DNA of 64,000 nucleotides. It comes from Rhodanobacter sp. A1T4 (GTDB lineage Bacteria > Pseudomonadota > Gammaproteobacteria > Xanthomonadales > Rhodanobacteraceae). Below are positions 37,281 to 45,467 of the stretch, piece by piece. Positions within the stretch are counted from its first letter, which is position 1. Each line of letters begins with the position of its first letter. Where the stretch lies: NCBI RefSeq assembly GCF_014207185.1, contig NZ_JACHCP010000002.1:434001-498000 (forward strand), written 5' to 3'. The position numbers were made by a program, and so were the translations under genes. A model generated the notes under the pieces. That model saw only the letters and a program-made list of their open reading frames with translations, had not been told where the DNA came from and did no database searches.

Positions 37281-38276
37281 ATGACGCGTATCCTGGTGAC
37301 GGGCGCCTCCGGGTTTATCGGTTCCCATGTAGCAAAGCATTTTCACGCGCAAGGGCATGAGGTAATCGCAACAGGTCGGGACGTGGCTCGGCTCGACGTT
37401 CTTTCCCGTGCGGGATTGCGCTCGTGGGTCCGCGATCTTTCGAGCGACCCTTTGTCGCCACTGACTGACGAGACCGACGTGGTCGTGCACTGCGCCGCGT
37501 TGTCATCACCATGGGGTAGGCGCGAGCAATTCATGGCGGCGAACGTGCTTGCCACCAAGCGATTACTGGATGCATCCCGACAGTCTGGTGTTCGACGTTT
37601 CGTACATTTCTCTTCGCCCAGTATTTATTTCCGCCTCGGCGATCAGTTCAATACACCCGAGGCTTTTGAACCGCCCCGCAAATGGATCAACCCCTATGCC
37701 GAAACCAAATGGCTGGCTGAGCAATGCGTGAGGGAGGCGGTATCGGCAGGGCTTCCCGCCGTAATTCTTCGGCCGAGGGCAGTGTTTGGTGAGGGCGATC
37801 GCGCCATATTTCCCCGCTTGCTTGGATTGGCGCAGCGCGGGTGGTTTCCAAGGATTGGCGACGGAAAAGCACTGATTGATGTCACATACGTGGCCAACGT
37901 TGTAGCAGCCGTGCAAGCCAGCATGGAATACACCGTGCCTGTTGACGGTCGCGCATTCAACATCACTAATGGTGAATCCATGCAAGTGCGTGAATTGTTG
38001 CACCATCTCTTCAGCGCATTGGACTTGAAGGTAAGAATGATTCCATTGCCGCGCAGTGTTGCTATCGCCCTCGGCGGCGCGGCCGAGACGATTGCCAATG
38101 TAATGCCGGGACGTCCAGAGCCTCGCTTGAGTCGCTACGGTGTGGGCGTCCTCGGCTTCTCACAAACGCTGGATATTTCTGCCGCACGCCAGCAGCTGGG
38201 ATACGCGCCGACGATCAGCGTTATCGAAGGCATCGCCCGTTTTGCCCAATGGTGGAAGTCTCGTGTCCAATATTGA
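37281..38276 (+). CDS. NAD(P)-dependent epimerase/dehydratase (extended SDR), possible 3-oxoacyl reductase
   Basis: A 331-residue extended short-chain dehydrogenase. The Rossmann motif TGASGFIG is at residues 7-14, active-site Ser at about 111-112 (HFSSPSIY), and the catalytic YxxxK is Tyr139/Lys143 (NPYAETKW). The later DVTYVANVVAA resembles 3-beta-hydroxysteroid-dehydrogenase-type members, a group that includes OleD, which reduces 2-alkyl-3-oxoacids. Beside a KAS III-like enzyme, reduction of its ketoacyl product is a reasonable guess, but nucleotide-sugar chemistry cannot be excluded. It overlaps the next gene by 14 bases. Confidence 0.85.
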   Translation: MTRILVTGASGFIGSHVAKHFHAQGHEVIATGRDVARLDVLSRAGLRSWVRDLSSDPLSPLTDETDVVVHCAALSSPWGRREQFMAANVLATKRLLDASRQSGVRRFVHFSSPSIYFRLGDQFNTPEAFEPPRKWINPYAETKWLAEQCVREAVSAGLPAVILRPRAVFGEGDRAIFPRLLGLAQRGWFPRIGDGKALIDVTYVANVVAAVQASMEYTVPVDGRAFNITNGESMQVRELLHHLFSALDLKVRMIPLPRSVAIALGGAAETIANVMPGRPEPRLSRYGVGVLGFSQTLDISAARQQLGYAPTISVIEGIARFAQWWKSRVQY

Positions 38277-39090
38277 ATGGCATATCTATGAAGCGGGTTA
38301 TTGCACGCATGCCGAATGCGCGACCCGGTGGGGCGCCCCACTCGCGGTAGCGCGTTTTCCCGCATTGACGTTTTTCCTCGATCATCCGCAGTGGGGAAAC
38401 ATACTTTTCGACACGGGTTACTCGGAGCATTTTCTTCATGCCACGAGGCATCTTCCGGAGCGCCTTTATCGCACAGTCACCCCTGTGCAATTGCAGGACA
38501 GCGGGTCGTTGCGTTCGCAGTTGACTTGCGCAGGCTTGTCGCCCCTGGACATCAAACACATCGTGCTATCGCATTTCCACGGCGACCACGTCGGCGGACT
38601 ATTGGATTTTCCTGAGGCGGCGCTCATTTGTTCTCGTGCGGCCTGGGAAGATCTTTGCTCGCGCACCCGTCTGGGTTCGCTCCGGGTCGGACTACTACCG
38701 AAGCTGCTGCCCGATGATTTTCTCGAGCGGGTCAGCTGGATTGAAGATGCTCCGCTGCGTGATCTCCCTCCCGAGTTGATCGAATTTGGTCGCGGACACG
38801 ATCTCTTTGGTGACGCGAGCATGCTTGCGGTGTCGTTGCCAGGTCACGCGGCTGGCCACTACGGCTTGTTGTTTGAGGATGCAAAAGGGAAGTCTATATT
38901 TCTGGTTGCAGACGCCGCCTGGTCGTCTCAAGCCATCCGCGAAGGGGTGCCACCCCCATCACTCGTCACCGGCTGGTTGGGAGATACGCGGGTTTACCGC
39001 GATACGTTGCAGCGACTGCATCGGCTAGCAGTCAATGCGCCGGAGATCCGCATATTACCCTCGCATTGCAATGAATGGATGCAGTGGTGA
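38263..39090 (+). CDS. Metallo-beta-lactamase-fold hydrolase (lactonase/thioesterase-like)
   Basis: A 275-residue MBL-fold enzyme. The metal motif HFHGDH gives His104, His106, Asp108 and His109. Further ligands are His195 (LPGHAAGH), Asp217 (VADAAW) and His268 (LPSHCNEW), so both metal sites look intact. The layout, with an N-terminal LFDTGYSEH, resembles lactonases such as AttM and MBL thioesterases rather than beta-lactamases; there is no signal peptide, so it acts in the cytoplasm. The start is GTG 38263 with GGA 6-8 bases upstream, inside the end of the SDR gene. It may release the product from a thioester or open a lactone. Confidence 0.87.
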   Translation: MSNIEWHIYEAGYCTHAECATRWGAPLAVARFPALTFFLDHPQWGNILFDTGYSEHFLHATRHLPERLYRTVTPVQLQDSGSLRSQLTCAGLSPLDIKHIVLSHFHGDHVGGLLDFPEAALICSRAAWEDLCSRTRLGSLRVGLLPKLLPDDFLERVSWIEDAPLRDLPPELIEFGRGHDLFGDASMLAVSLPGHAAGHYGLLFEDAKGKSIFLVADAAWSSQAIREGVPPPSLVTGWLGDTRVYRDTLQRLHRLAVNAPEIRILPSHCNEWMQW

Positions 39091-40415
39091 GCCGCGTGAC
39101 CGAAGGATTGGGATTGCTATGGCAATACGCCTCGGCCCGACGCCTACGACGGTTTCGAAGCCGTGCGGATGTGGTGAAACATCAGCAGAAGCAATGGCGC
39201 CACCTGGCGGATCACGTGCTGACGAAATCTCCCTTATACGCACCGTATGGCCGGCGACAATTTCACGACTATCCGCTCATCGACAAGCAGCAATGGATGA
39301 AGCATTTCAATGACATCAACACTTTGCATGTCGCGCTGGAGGACGCAATGCGTGTCGCCGAGGAAGCGGAACGTACGCGCGACTTCAATCCCATGCTGAA
39401 AGGTACGGCCGTTGGCATGTCGACGGGTACGTCCGGTGCCCGCGGCATTTTTCTCGCCAGTCGATCGGAGCGGTTGCGTTGGGCGGGCACCTTGCTCGCG
39501 AAGCTGTTGCCAGCGGGCATCTTCGCACCCGCGAGAATCGCGCTGTTGTTGCGAGCGGGTAGCAACCTCTACGAAACCCTTTCCGGCGGCGTGCGGCTTC
39601 GTTTTCAACACTTTGATCTGGCAATGCCATTCGATCAGGTGATTGCAAGACTTGACCATTTCCAACCGACAATTCTGGTGGGGCCGCCAAGCGTTATCGC
39701 ACTGGTCGCCGCTGCCATGAAGTCTGGGCAAATAAATATCTGTCCCACGCGCATCATTGCTGTAGCCGAAGTGCTTGATCCGCTCGATGCGGCGCGCGTG
39801 ACCGATACTTTCCGCGTGCCCATTGAACAGATCTACCAGGCGACCGAAGGATTTCTCGGCCATACCTGCGCACAGGGAGTTATCCACCTCAACGAGGATT
39901 GCCTTATCGTCGAACGAGACTGGATTGATCGCGCGACGCGTCGTTTCGCTCCGATCATCACGGATCTTTATCGCAGTACCCAGCCTGTCATCCGCTATCG
40001 TCTAAACGACATTTTGGTAGAGCGCGAGCAAGCTTGTCCGTGCGGTTCGCCATTTATCGCACTCGAACGGATCGAGGGGAGAGAGGATGACATTGTGTGG
40101 TTACCCAAATTTGCAGGCACAGGCGTTGTGCCGATGTTTCCGGACGTCCTCTCACGTGCGCTGCTGAATGCCATTCCGTCGGCGGATCAATATCAAATCG
40201 AGCAATGCGGACCCGCCACACTACGCATTGGCGTAAGCCCTACTCTCACGTCGACCCAGCAGGATAACGTCCGAGAAGCACTCGTGGAATGCACTCGGCG
40301 TATTGGCGCTGCGGTTCCTCAAATAGAGTTCGACGTTTGGGCAGAACGTCCTGCTACGCAGAAATGCCGGCGGGTTCGCCGTTTGATTGACGTCCCTGGG
40401 GAGTTTCATGCCTAA
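39075..40415 (+). CDS. F390 synthetase/PaaK-like adenylate-forming enzyme
   Basis: A 446-residue member of the phenylacetate-CoA ligase / CapK / coenzyme-F390-synthetase branch of AMP-forming enzymes. ATP-binding STGTSG is at 116-121, the A5 motif ATEG at 256-259, YRLND (A7) at 308-312 and GREDD (A8) at 335-339. A CPCG pair at 321-324 is usual in this branch. It should activate a carboxylate as an acyl-AMP. I expect it to match the putative adenylate-forming enzyme family TIGR02304, seen beside FabH-like genes in other proteobacteria; that is from memory. It overlaps the MBL gene by 16 bases and the ATP-grasp gene by 8. Confidence 0.86.
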   Translation: MDAVVSRVTEGLGLLWQYASARRLRRFRSRADVVKHQQKQWRHLADHVLTKSPLYAPYGRRQFHDYPLIDKQQWMKHFNDINTLHVALEDAMRVAEEAERTRDFNPMLKGTAVGMSTGTSGARGIFLASRSERLRWAGTLLAKLLPAGIFAPARIALLLRAGSNLYETLSGGVRLRFQHFDLAMPFDQVIARLDHFQPTILVGPPSVIALVAAAMKSGQINICPTRIIAVAEVLDPLDAARVTDTFRVPIEQIYQATEGFLGHTCAQGVIHLNEDCLIVERDWIDRATRRFAPIITDLYRSTQPVIRYRLNDILVEREQACPCGSPFIALERIEGREDDIVWLPKFAGTGVVPMFPDVLSRALLNAIPSADQYQIEQCGPATLRIGVSPTLTSTQQDNVREALVECTRRIGAAVPQIEFDVWAERPATQKCRRVRRLIDVPGEFHA

Positions 40416-41565
40416 CGTACTCATCTTGGGCGGGCGGGCTCCCGCCGCGCTGGACCACGCACGACGTTTTGCGCATCAGGGCTGGACGGTGACGATCGGA
40501 GACAGCATCCCCTGCAGGATGTCAGGGTGGTCTCGCTCAGTTACGTCAACTGTAACGCTACCATCAGCGCGCTTTGCATCCCGCGCGTATGTTGACGGCC
40601 TCTCCCACGCCATCCGTACCCACCGCATTGATCTCGTCGTACCGACTTGCGAGGAAGTATTTTATCTCTCGCGCTATCGTGCGTTATTGCCGGAATCCGC
40701 ACGAGTCGCCGTCGGCGTGTTCGATACGATGGACACGTTGCATAGTAAATGGCGATTCCTTGAAGCAGCGCAAGGTTGTGGCGCTGTCGTTCCCGAGAGT
40801 GCATGCGTCGATACACTTGAGCAGGCGCGGAGCTGGGCAGGTACCGACCCGGTGGTACTCAAACCGGAATACTCCCGCTTCGGCGTGCATGTACGCCTGC
40901 ACCCGAACGGTATCCCAGCCGATGCCAAGCCGTTCGACGTCCCCGGGCGATGGGTCGTCCAGCGATTTTGCCATGGACGCGAACTGTGCTCTTACAGCGT
41001 GATCGACCGTGGGCGCTTGCTTGCCCATGTCACCTATCGTCCCAGCTACCGGCTTCAGGCAAGTTCCAGTTTCTTTTTCGAAGCCTGTCCCTCACCAGCC
41101 ATCCAAAAGTTTGTCGATATGTTCGCACGCAAGATGGACTACACCGGGCAATTATCGTTCGACTGGATCGAAGCCGATAACGGCAACGCACAAGTGCTTG
41201 AGTGCAATCCACGCGCGATCAGTGGTGTTCATCTGTTCGGCCTGGACGACGCATTGCCGGCCGCGCTGGCGGGTGCTGCCACCGATTGCGTCGTTCCGGC
41301 GAATCATGCGGCACGGATGATTTCAGCCGTGATGTTAGTCGCCGGTGGTGCGCAGGCATTACGTGATTCGCGTGTCGGCCTCTGGTGGCAGGATTTCCGA
41401 CGGGGGGTTGATGTGATCGCAGCGCCGCGCGATCCGCTGCCGTTCTTCGGCGGGCTATTGGACTTTGGTTCCTACGCAAGGCTGGCAGTGCAGAATCGCT
41501 GCAACCTGCGTCAAGCGGCTACCTGTGATATCGAATGGGATGGCGACCCCCTGGCTGCGCTATGA
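40408..41565 (+). CDS. ATP-grasp ligase
   Basis: A 385-residue ATP-grasp enzyme with an N-terminal PreATP-grasp domain (NVLILGGRAPAALDHARRF, DLVVPTCEEVFYLSRY), an ATP-clamping lysine in VVLKPEYSRFG, WVVQRFCHGRELCSYSV and the Mg-binding end FDWIEAD with LECNPRAISGVHLFG. ATP-grasp ligases activate a carboxylate as acyl-phosphate and join it to an amine, thiol or other nucleophile. The ATG at 40408 has GGGGAG at 40398-40403. As a second carboxylate-activating enzyme next to the adenylate-forming one, it suggests that two building blocks are joined. Confidence 0.86.
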   Translation: MPNVLILGGRAPAALDHARRFAHQGWTVTIGDSIPCRMSGWSRSVTSTVTLPSARFASRAYVDGLSHAIRTHRIDLVVPTCEEVFYLSRYRALLPESARVAVGVFDTMDTLHSKWRFLEAAQGCGAVVPESACVDTLEQARSWAGTDPVVLKPEYSRFGVHVRLHPNGIPADAKPFDVPGRWVVQRFCHGRELCSYSVIDRGRLLAHVTYRPSYRLQASSSFFFEACPSPAIQKFVDMFARKMDYTGQLSFDWIEADNGNAQVLECNPRAISGVHLFGLDDALPAALAGAATDCVVPANHAARMISAVMLVAGGAQALRDSRVGLWWQDFRRGVDVIAAPRDPLPFFGGLLDFGSYARLAVQNRCNLRQAATCDIEWDGDPLAAL

Positions 41566-42677
41566 CCGCCGTACCTGTCGTAAAGCTGGACGAGTTCAAT
41601 GCCAAAGCGGATGCGTATCTGCGTATTCACCGGCGACGACCAACACGACCTTTTATTGCCAACGTCCAGACTGAGGTTGATGCCATCGAAGCGGGTGGCG
41701 CATTGTTTCCCGTGACGGTTAACGACGCCGAGCCCGATAACGCATGGGTCTGTTCACCCTTGACGACCTACGCGAGCTACGCCATGGAGGAGGTTGAACG
41801 CCTTGGCCATCCGCTGATCACTGCACCGTTGAAAGGGCTCGCCAGAGGAGTTGGCAGTTGGTTGCGCCACGCATCTATTGATCGCGCCGTAGCGATAAAT
41901 AACTGGCTGGTTTCCACCAATGCGTATCCCGACCTGGGTGGGGTTGGGCTTGACCAGGTTTTGGCAGAGGCAATGCGTCGTTATCCGACGCATGCGATCT
42001 GGTTGAGGTCGCTCAACAGCGCCCATCACGCCGACTGGCTACGCGCGCTGTCCGACCGTGGGTGCATCATGGTACCCAGCCGCCAGGTCTACCTATTTGA
42101 GGATGTTGCCAAACTCGCACTGCACAGAACGGATTTGAAACGCGACCTCGCGCTGCTGCGCCAAACTGATCGAAATAACCGAATCGCCCGTGATTTTGAT
42201 GATGCGGATTTTCGGCGAATCGCAGAGCTCTACGCAGATTTGTATATGCACAAGTACTCCGCGCTCAATCCGTTTTATGACTGGACACTTATCAAGGCGT
42301 GGTCGCAAGGGGGGCTGCTGGAACTTAGCGGCATACGCGATGAGGCCGGGGTACTCCAGGGGGCCGTGGGTATCATCCGCTTTGGCAATCTCTTGACCTC
42401 GCCCATCGTTGGCTACAACACGTCGCTACCTGCAAAGCTTGGTTTGTATCGCATGCTTTCGGCACTCGTGATGCGCCAGGCAGCTACAGACACATGCCTG
42501 GTTAACCTCAGCGCTGGCGTAGCGCACTTCAAACGACAGCGCGGCGGTCAACCGGCGATTGAGTACAGCGCCGTGTTCGCAAGCCACCTTCCCCAACGCA
42601 CGCAGGTTGCGCTCAAAATCCTGGGTGCGGCGACACGTCATATTGGCGTGCCCATCATGAGGCGGTACAAGCTATGA
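41562..42677 (+). CDS. Probable GNAT/FemAB-like acyltransferase
   Basis: A 371-residue soluble protein. The C-terminal half (about 200-340) looks like an acyl-CoA N-acyltransferase fold: FRRIAELYADLYMHKYSALN, ELSGIRDEAGVLQGAVGIIR, GLYRMLSALVMRQAA and VNLSAGVAHFKRQRGGQPA, the pattern of FemAB/GNAT enzymes that transfer acyl or aminoacyl groups to amines. The N-terminal half is not recognisable. The start ATGA overlaps the ATP-grasp stop, and the end ATGA overlaps the Rieske start, so it is translationally coupled on both sides. Function is inferred from weak similarity and context. Confidence 0.68.
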   Translation: MTAVPVVKLDEFNAKADAYLRIHRRRPTRPFIANVQTEVDAIEAGGALFPVTVNDAEPDNAWVCSPLTTYASYAMEEVERLGHPLITAPLKGLARGVGSWLRHASIDRAVAINNWLVSTNAYPDLGGVGLDQVLAEAMRRYPTHAIWLRSLNSAHHADWLRALSDRGCIMVPSRQVYLFEDVAKLALHRTDLKRDLALLRQTDRNNRIARDFDDADFRRIAELYADLYMHKYSALNPFYDWTLIKAWSQGGLLELSGIRDEAGVLQGAVGIIRFGNLLTSPIVGYNTSLPAKLGLYRMLSALVMRQAATDTCLVNLSAGVAHFKRQRGGQPAIEYSAVFASHLPQRTQVALKILGAATRHIGVPIMRRYKL

Positions 42678-43693
42678 ATTCCTGGCCCGCTGAGCTGTAT
42701 CAAAAATGGTTTGTTGTCGGGCGTGCGGATCGCATCGGCACGAAGCCCGTCGCGGCAATACTGCTCAAGCAACCCATCGTCCTCGCCAGAGTAGACGGAA
42801 AGAACGTCGTCGGTTACGAAGACCGTTGCCCGCATCGGCAGGTTCCCCTTTCAGCCGGGCGCATTGTTGACCGCACGCTGCAATGCGCCTATCACGGCTG
42901 GCGTTTTGATCCATCGGGTACGCTCGTCGAACTTCCGGGAATGCCCGTCGGTAATTGTCTGCCCAATGTTCGCGCGCGTGCGATCGACGTCATGGAAAAC
43001 GGCGGGTTCGTATGGGCGAGACTGGAGCGCAACAACGACACTAGCATTCCTCCAGCCATTCAGAGCCTTGCAGATGAAAATCGACGATTTATATGGCAGT
43101 CGACATGGCACGCGGGTGCAGCGGACATCCTGGAGAATGTGCTTGATCCCCTGCATACGCACTTTGTCCACCGCGGCCTTATCCGCTTTTCCGCGACACG
43201 ACGCGATACGGTCGCGTCGTGCTCGACAACAGCCAGCGGCTTTACGGTCGACTACAAGGGCAATGCGCAGCAATCGGGCTTGATTTATCGACTGTTCGAA
43301 TCACCACGCGAGTTCGAGCGCGCGCACTTCTACGAGCCGGGTTCCGTTCAACTGGACTATGGTTACCGCAACGGCAGCCGCGTACGCATATCAATCCATG
43401 TGTCCCCGGAGTCCAGCCATCGAACCAACGTATTTGGCACACTGCATATCGATGGCCGCTGGGCGCCGGCATGGGCCGTTCGATTATTCGTATGGCCACT
43501 GATTCGCAGGGTCGCTAACCAGGATCGAGATATTCTCGCGCTGCAGGCCGCAAATATCAGACGCTTTCCGGAACGAAAAGACGCGGTCACGCCGTTCGAT
43601 CTCGTTAGGCGAAGGATAGTGGCACGGTGGGACGCGAATTTTGTCGACGCTAACGGTAACTCCGCTGATAGCGAAACGTTGATGAAGCTTTGA
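42674..43693 (+). CDS. Rieske [2Fe-2S] non-heme iron oxygenase, last gene of the operon
   Basis: A 339-residue Rieske-type oxygenase alpha subunit. The Rieske cluster ligands are Cys52, His54, Cys71 and His74 (CPHRQVPL and CAYHGWRF). The mononuclear iron site is in ENVLDPLHTHFVH, with Asp158, His161 and His166. The size resembles single-component enzymes such as vanillate O-demethylase or pheophorbide oxygenase-like proteins rather than two-subunit ring-hydroxylating dioxygenases. No ferredoxin or reductase gene is adjacent, so electrons must come from elsewhere. It probably hydroxylates, desaturates or demethylates the pathway product. No terminator is visible after it. Confidence 0.88.
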   Translation: MNSWPAELYQKWFVVGRADRIGTKPVAAILLKQPIVLARVDGKNVVGYEDRCPHRQVPLSAGRIVDRTLQCAYHGWRFDPSGTLVELPGMPVGNCLPNVRARAIDVMENGGFVWARLERNNDTSIPPAIQSLADENRRFIWQSTWHAGAADILENVLDPLHTHFVHRGLIRFSATRRDTVASCSTTASGFTVDYKGNAQQSGLIYRLFESPREFERAHFYEPGSVQLDYGYRNGSRVRISIHVSPESSHRTNVFGTLHIDGRWAPAWAVRLFVWPLIRRVANQDRDILALQAANIRRFPERKDAVTPFDLVRRRIVARWDANFVDANGNSADSETLMKL

Positions 43694-43828
43694 CGGAACA
43701 TCAAGCAATTGCGGGCATTCTTAGCAACAGAGGCAAGCGCCGAAATCCGCAAATTGCCATAAGGCCCCCGGCATCGCACTCACTCTTCAACTGCGCTTAA
43801 ATTCAAGACAAACCAAATTCCATATGCG

Positions 43829-45268
43829 TTACGACGCCGTGCCGCCTACCGTCATACCGTCGATCTTCAGCGTCGGTTGACCAACGCCCACCGGCACGCT
43901 CTGACCATCCTTGCCGCAGACGCCGACGCCTTCGTCGAGCTTCAGATCATTGCCGATCATCGAGACGCGGTTGAGCACCTCGGGGCCGCTGCCGATCAAC
44001 GTGGCGCCCTTCACCGGGCGCGTGATCTTGCCGTCCTCGATCAGGTAGGCCTCGCTGGCGGTGAAGGTAAACTTGCCGCTGGTGATGTCGACCTGACCGC
44101 CGCCGAAGTTGGGCGCATACAGACCCTTCTTGACCGAGCGGATGATCTCGGCCGGATCGTGCTGTCCGGCCAACATGTAGGTGTTGGTCATGCGCGGCAT
44201 CGGCAACGACGTGAATGATTCGCGGCGACCGTTGCCGGTGGGCGCCATCCCCATCAGTCGTGCGTTGAGCTTGTCCTGCATGTAGCCCTTGAGGATGCCG
44301 TCCTCGATCAACGTGGTGCACTCGGTCGGCGTGCCTTCGTCGTCGATGCTGAGCGAGCCGCGGCGACCCGGCAGCGTGCCGTCGTCGACGATGGTGACGC
44401 CCTTGGCTGCTACGCGCTGGCCGATGCGGCCAGAGAAGGCAGAGCTGCCCTTGCGGTTGAAGTCGCCCTCCAGGCCATGGCCGATCGCCTCGTGCAGCAG
44501 CACGCCGGGCCAGCCGGGACCAAGCACCACCGTCATGTTGCCAGCCGGTGCATCGACGGAATCGAGGTTCACCAGCGCCTGGCGCACGGCTTCGTCGGCA
44601 AAGGCCAGCGCGCGGCCGTTCTCGATCAGCTCGCGATAACCATAGCGGCCGCCGCCGCCGGAATGACCCTGCTCGCGACGGCCGTTCTGCTCGGCAATCA
44701 CCTGCACGTTGAGGCGCACCAGCGGACGCACGTCGGCGGCCAGGGTGCCGTCGGAGGCGGCAATCAGAATGGTGTCGATGGTGGCGGCAATGCTGACGAT
44801 CACCTGCTTGATGCGCGGATCGCGCGAGCGCGCGTACGCATCGACCTCGCGCAGCAGCGCAATCTTCTCGGGATTGGGCAGACTGTCGACCGGATCGATC
44901 GCCGGATACAGCTGGCGCGCACCGTTCAGGGCCAGCGGCTTGCCAGCGCCGTTGCCATCGTGGGCGATCGCGCGCGCCGCGCGCGAAGCATCCAGCAGCT
45001 GCGGCATCACGATTTCATCGGAATAGGCGAAGCCGGTTTTCTCGCCGCTGATGGCGCGCACGCCAACGCCTTGCTCGATCGAGTGGCTGCCGTCCTTGAC
45101 GATGCCCTCTTCCAGCAGCCACGACTCGCTGCGCGAATGCTGAAAATACAGGTCGGCCGCGTCGATCGACGGGCCCATCAGCTGGTTGAACACACGGTCG
45201 AGGTCGGTGGCGGCAATGCCGCCTGGCGCGAGCAAACGGCGCTCGGCCTGGGCAATCAGTGAATCCAT
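43829..45268 (-). CDS. tldD: Metalloprotease TldD
   Basis: Catalytic subunit of the TldD/TldE protease. The zinc motif HEAIGH is at residues 259-264, and a C-terminal Cys (about 451, in VGVCGKDG) matches the third zinc ligand known for E. coli TldD. The length is 479. Conserved blocks include [19 protein letters not shown] and [19 protein letters not shown]. The ATG is at 45268. Its partner pmbA lies at 31-32.4 kb; in Pseudomonas the genes run tldD-yjgA-pmbA without interruption. Confidence 0.97.
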   Translation of the reverse strand: MDSLIAQAERRLLAPGGIAATDLDRVFNQLMGPSIDAADLYFQHSRSESWLLEEGIVKDGSHSIEQGVGVRAISGEKTGFAYSDEIVMPQLLDASRAARAIAHDGNGAGKPLALNGARQLYPAIDPVDSLPNPEKIALLREVDAYARSRDPRIKQVIVSIAATIDTILIAASDGTLAADVRPLVRLNVQVIAEQNGRREQGHSGGGGRYGYRELIENGRALAFADEAVRQALVNLDSVDAPAGNMTVVLGPGWPGVLLHEAIGHGLEGDFNRKGSSAFSGRIGQRVAAKGVTIVDDGTLPGRRGSLSIDDEGTPTECTTLIEDGILKGYMQDKLNARLMGMAPTGNGRRESFTSLPMPRMTNTYMLAGQHDPAEIIRSVKKGLYAPNFGGGQVDITSGKFTFTASEAYLIEDGKITRPVKGATLIGSGPEVLNRVSMIGNDLKLDEGVGVCGKDGQSVPVGVGQPTLKIDGMTVGGTAS

Positions 45269-45467
45269 GGGGTTCTGCCGTTTCTGGTGCAGTTGAATTG
45301 CTTACTAGATGAGGTCAAATCCTGCGGCTTAAAGCCTGCCGCTGCAAGCCCGGTCAGCATCAATATCGCGGCCTGCCCCGACATGACCACTGCCCAAACT
45401 TGGCGCTACCATGCGCTAGACGACCGGATAGGCCGTCATACATGCACTCTTTGACGCAGGAACGCTG

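Noticed and set aside
38263..39090. Calling the MBL-fold gene in the operon a beta-lactamase
   Set aside because: It lacks a signal peptide and its layout is closer to lactonases and thioesterases; the true B3 candidate is at 57682-58581.
30979..45268. TldD/TldE flanking a biosynthetic operon as a sign of a RiPP (microcin-like) cluster
   Set aside because: No short precursor peptide, cyclodehydratase, radical SAM enzyme or RiPP recognition element is present. TldD/TldE are housekeeping genes and their flanking position is explained by insertion into a conserved block.
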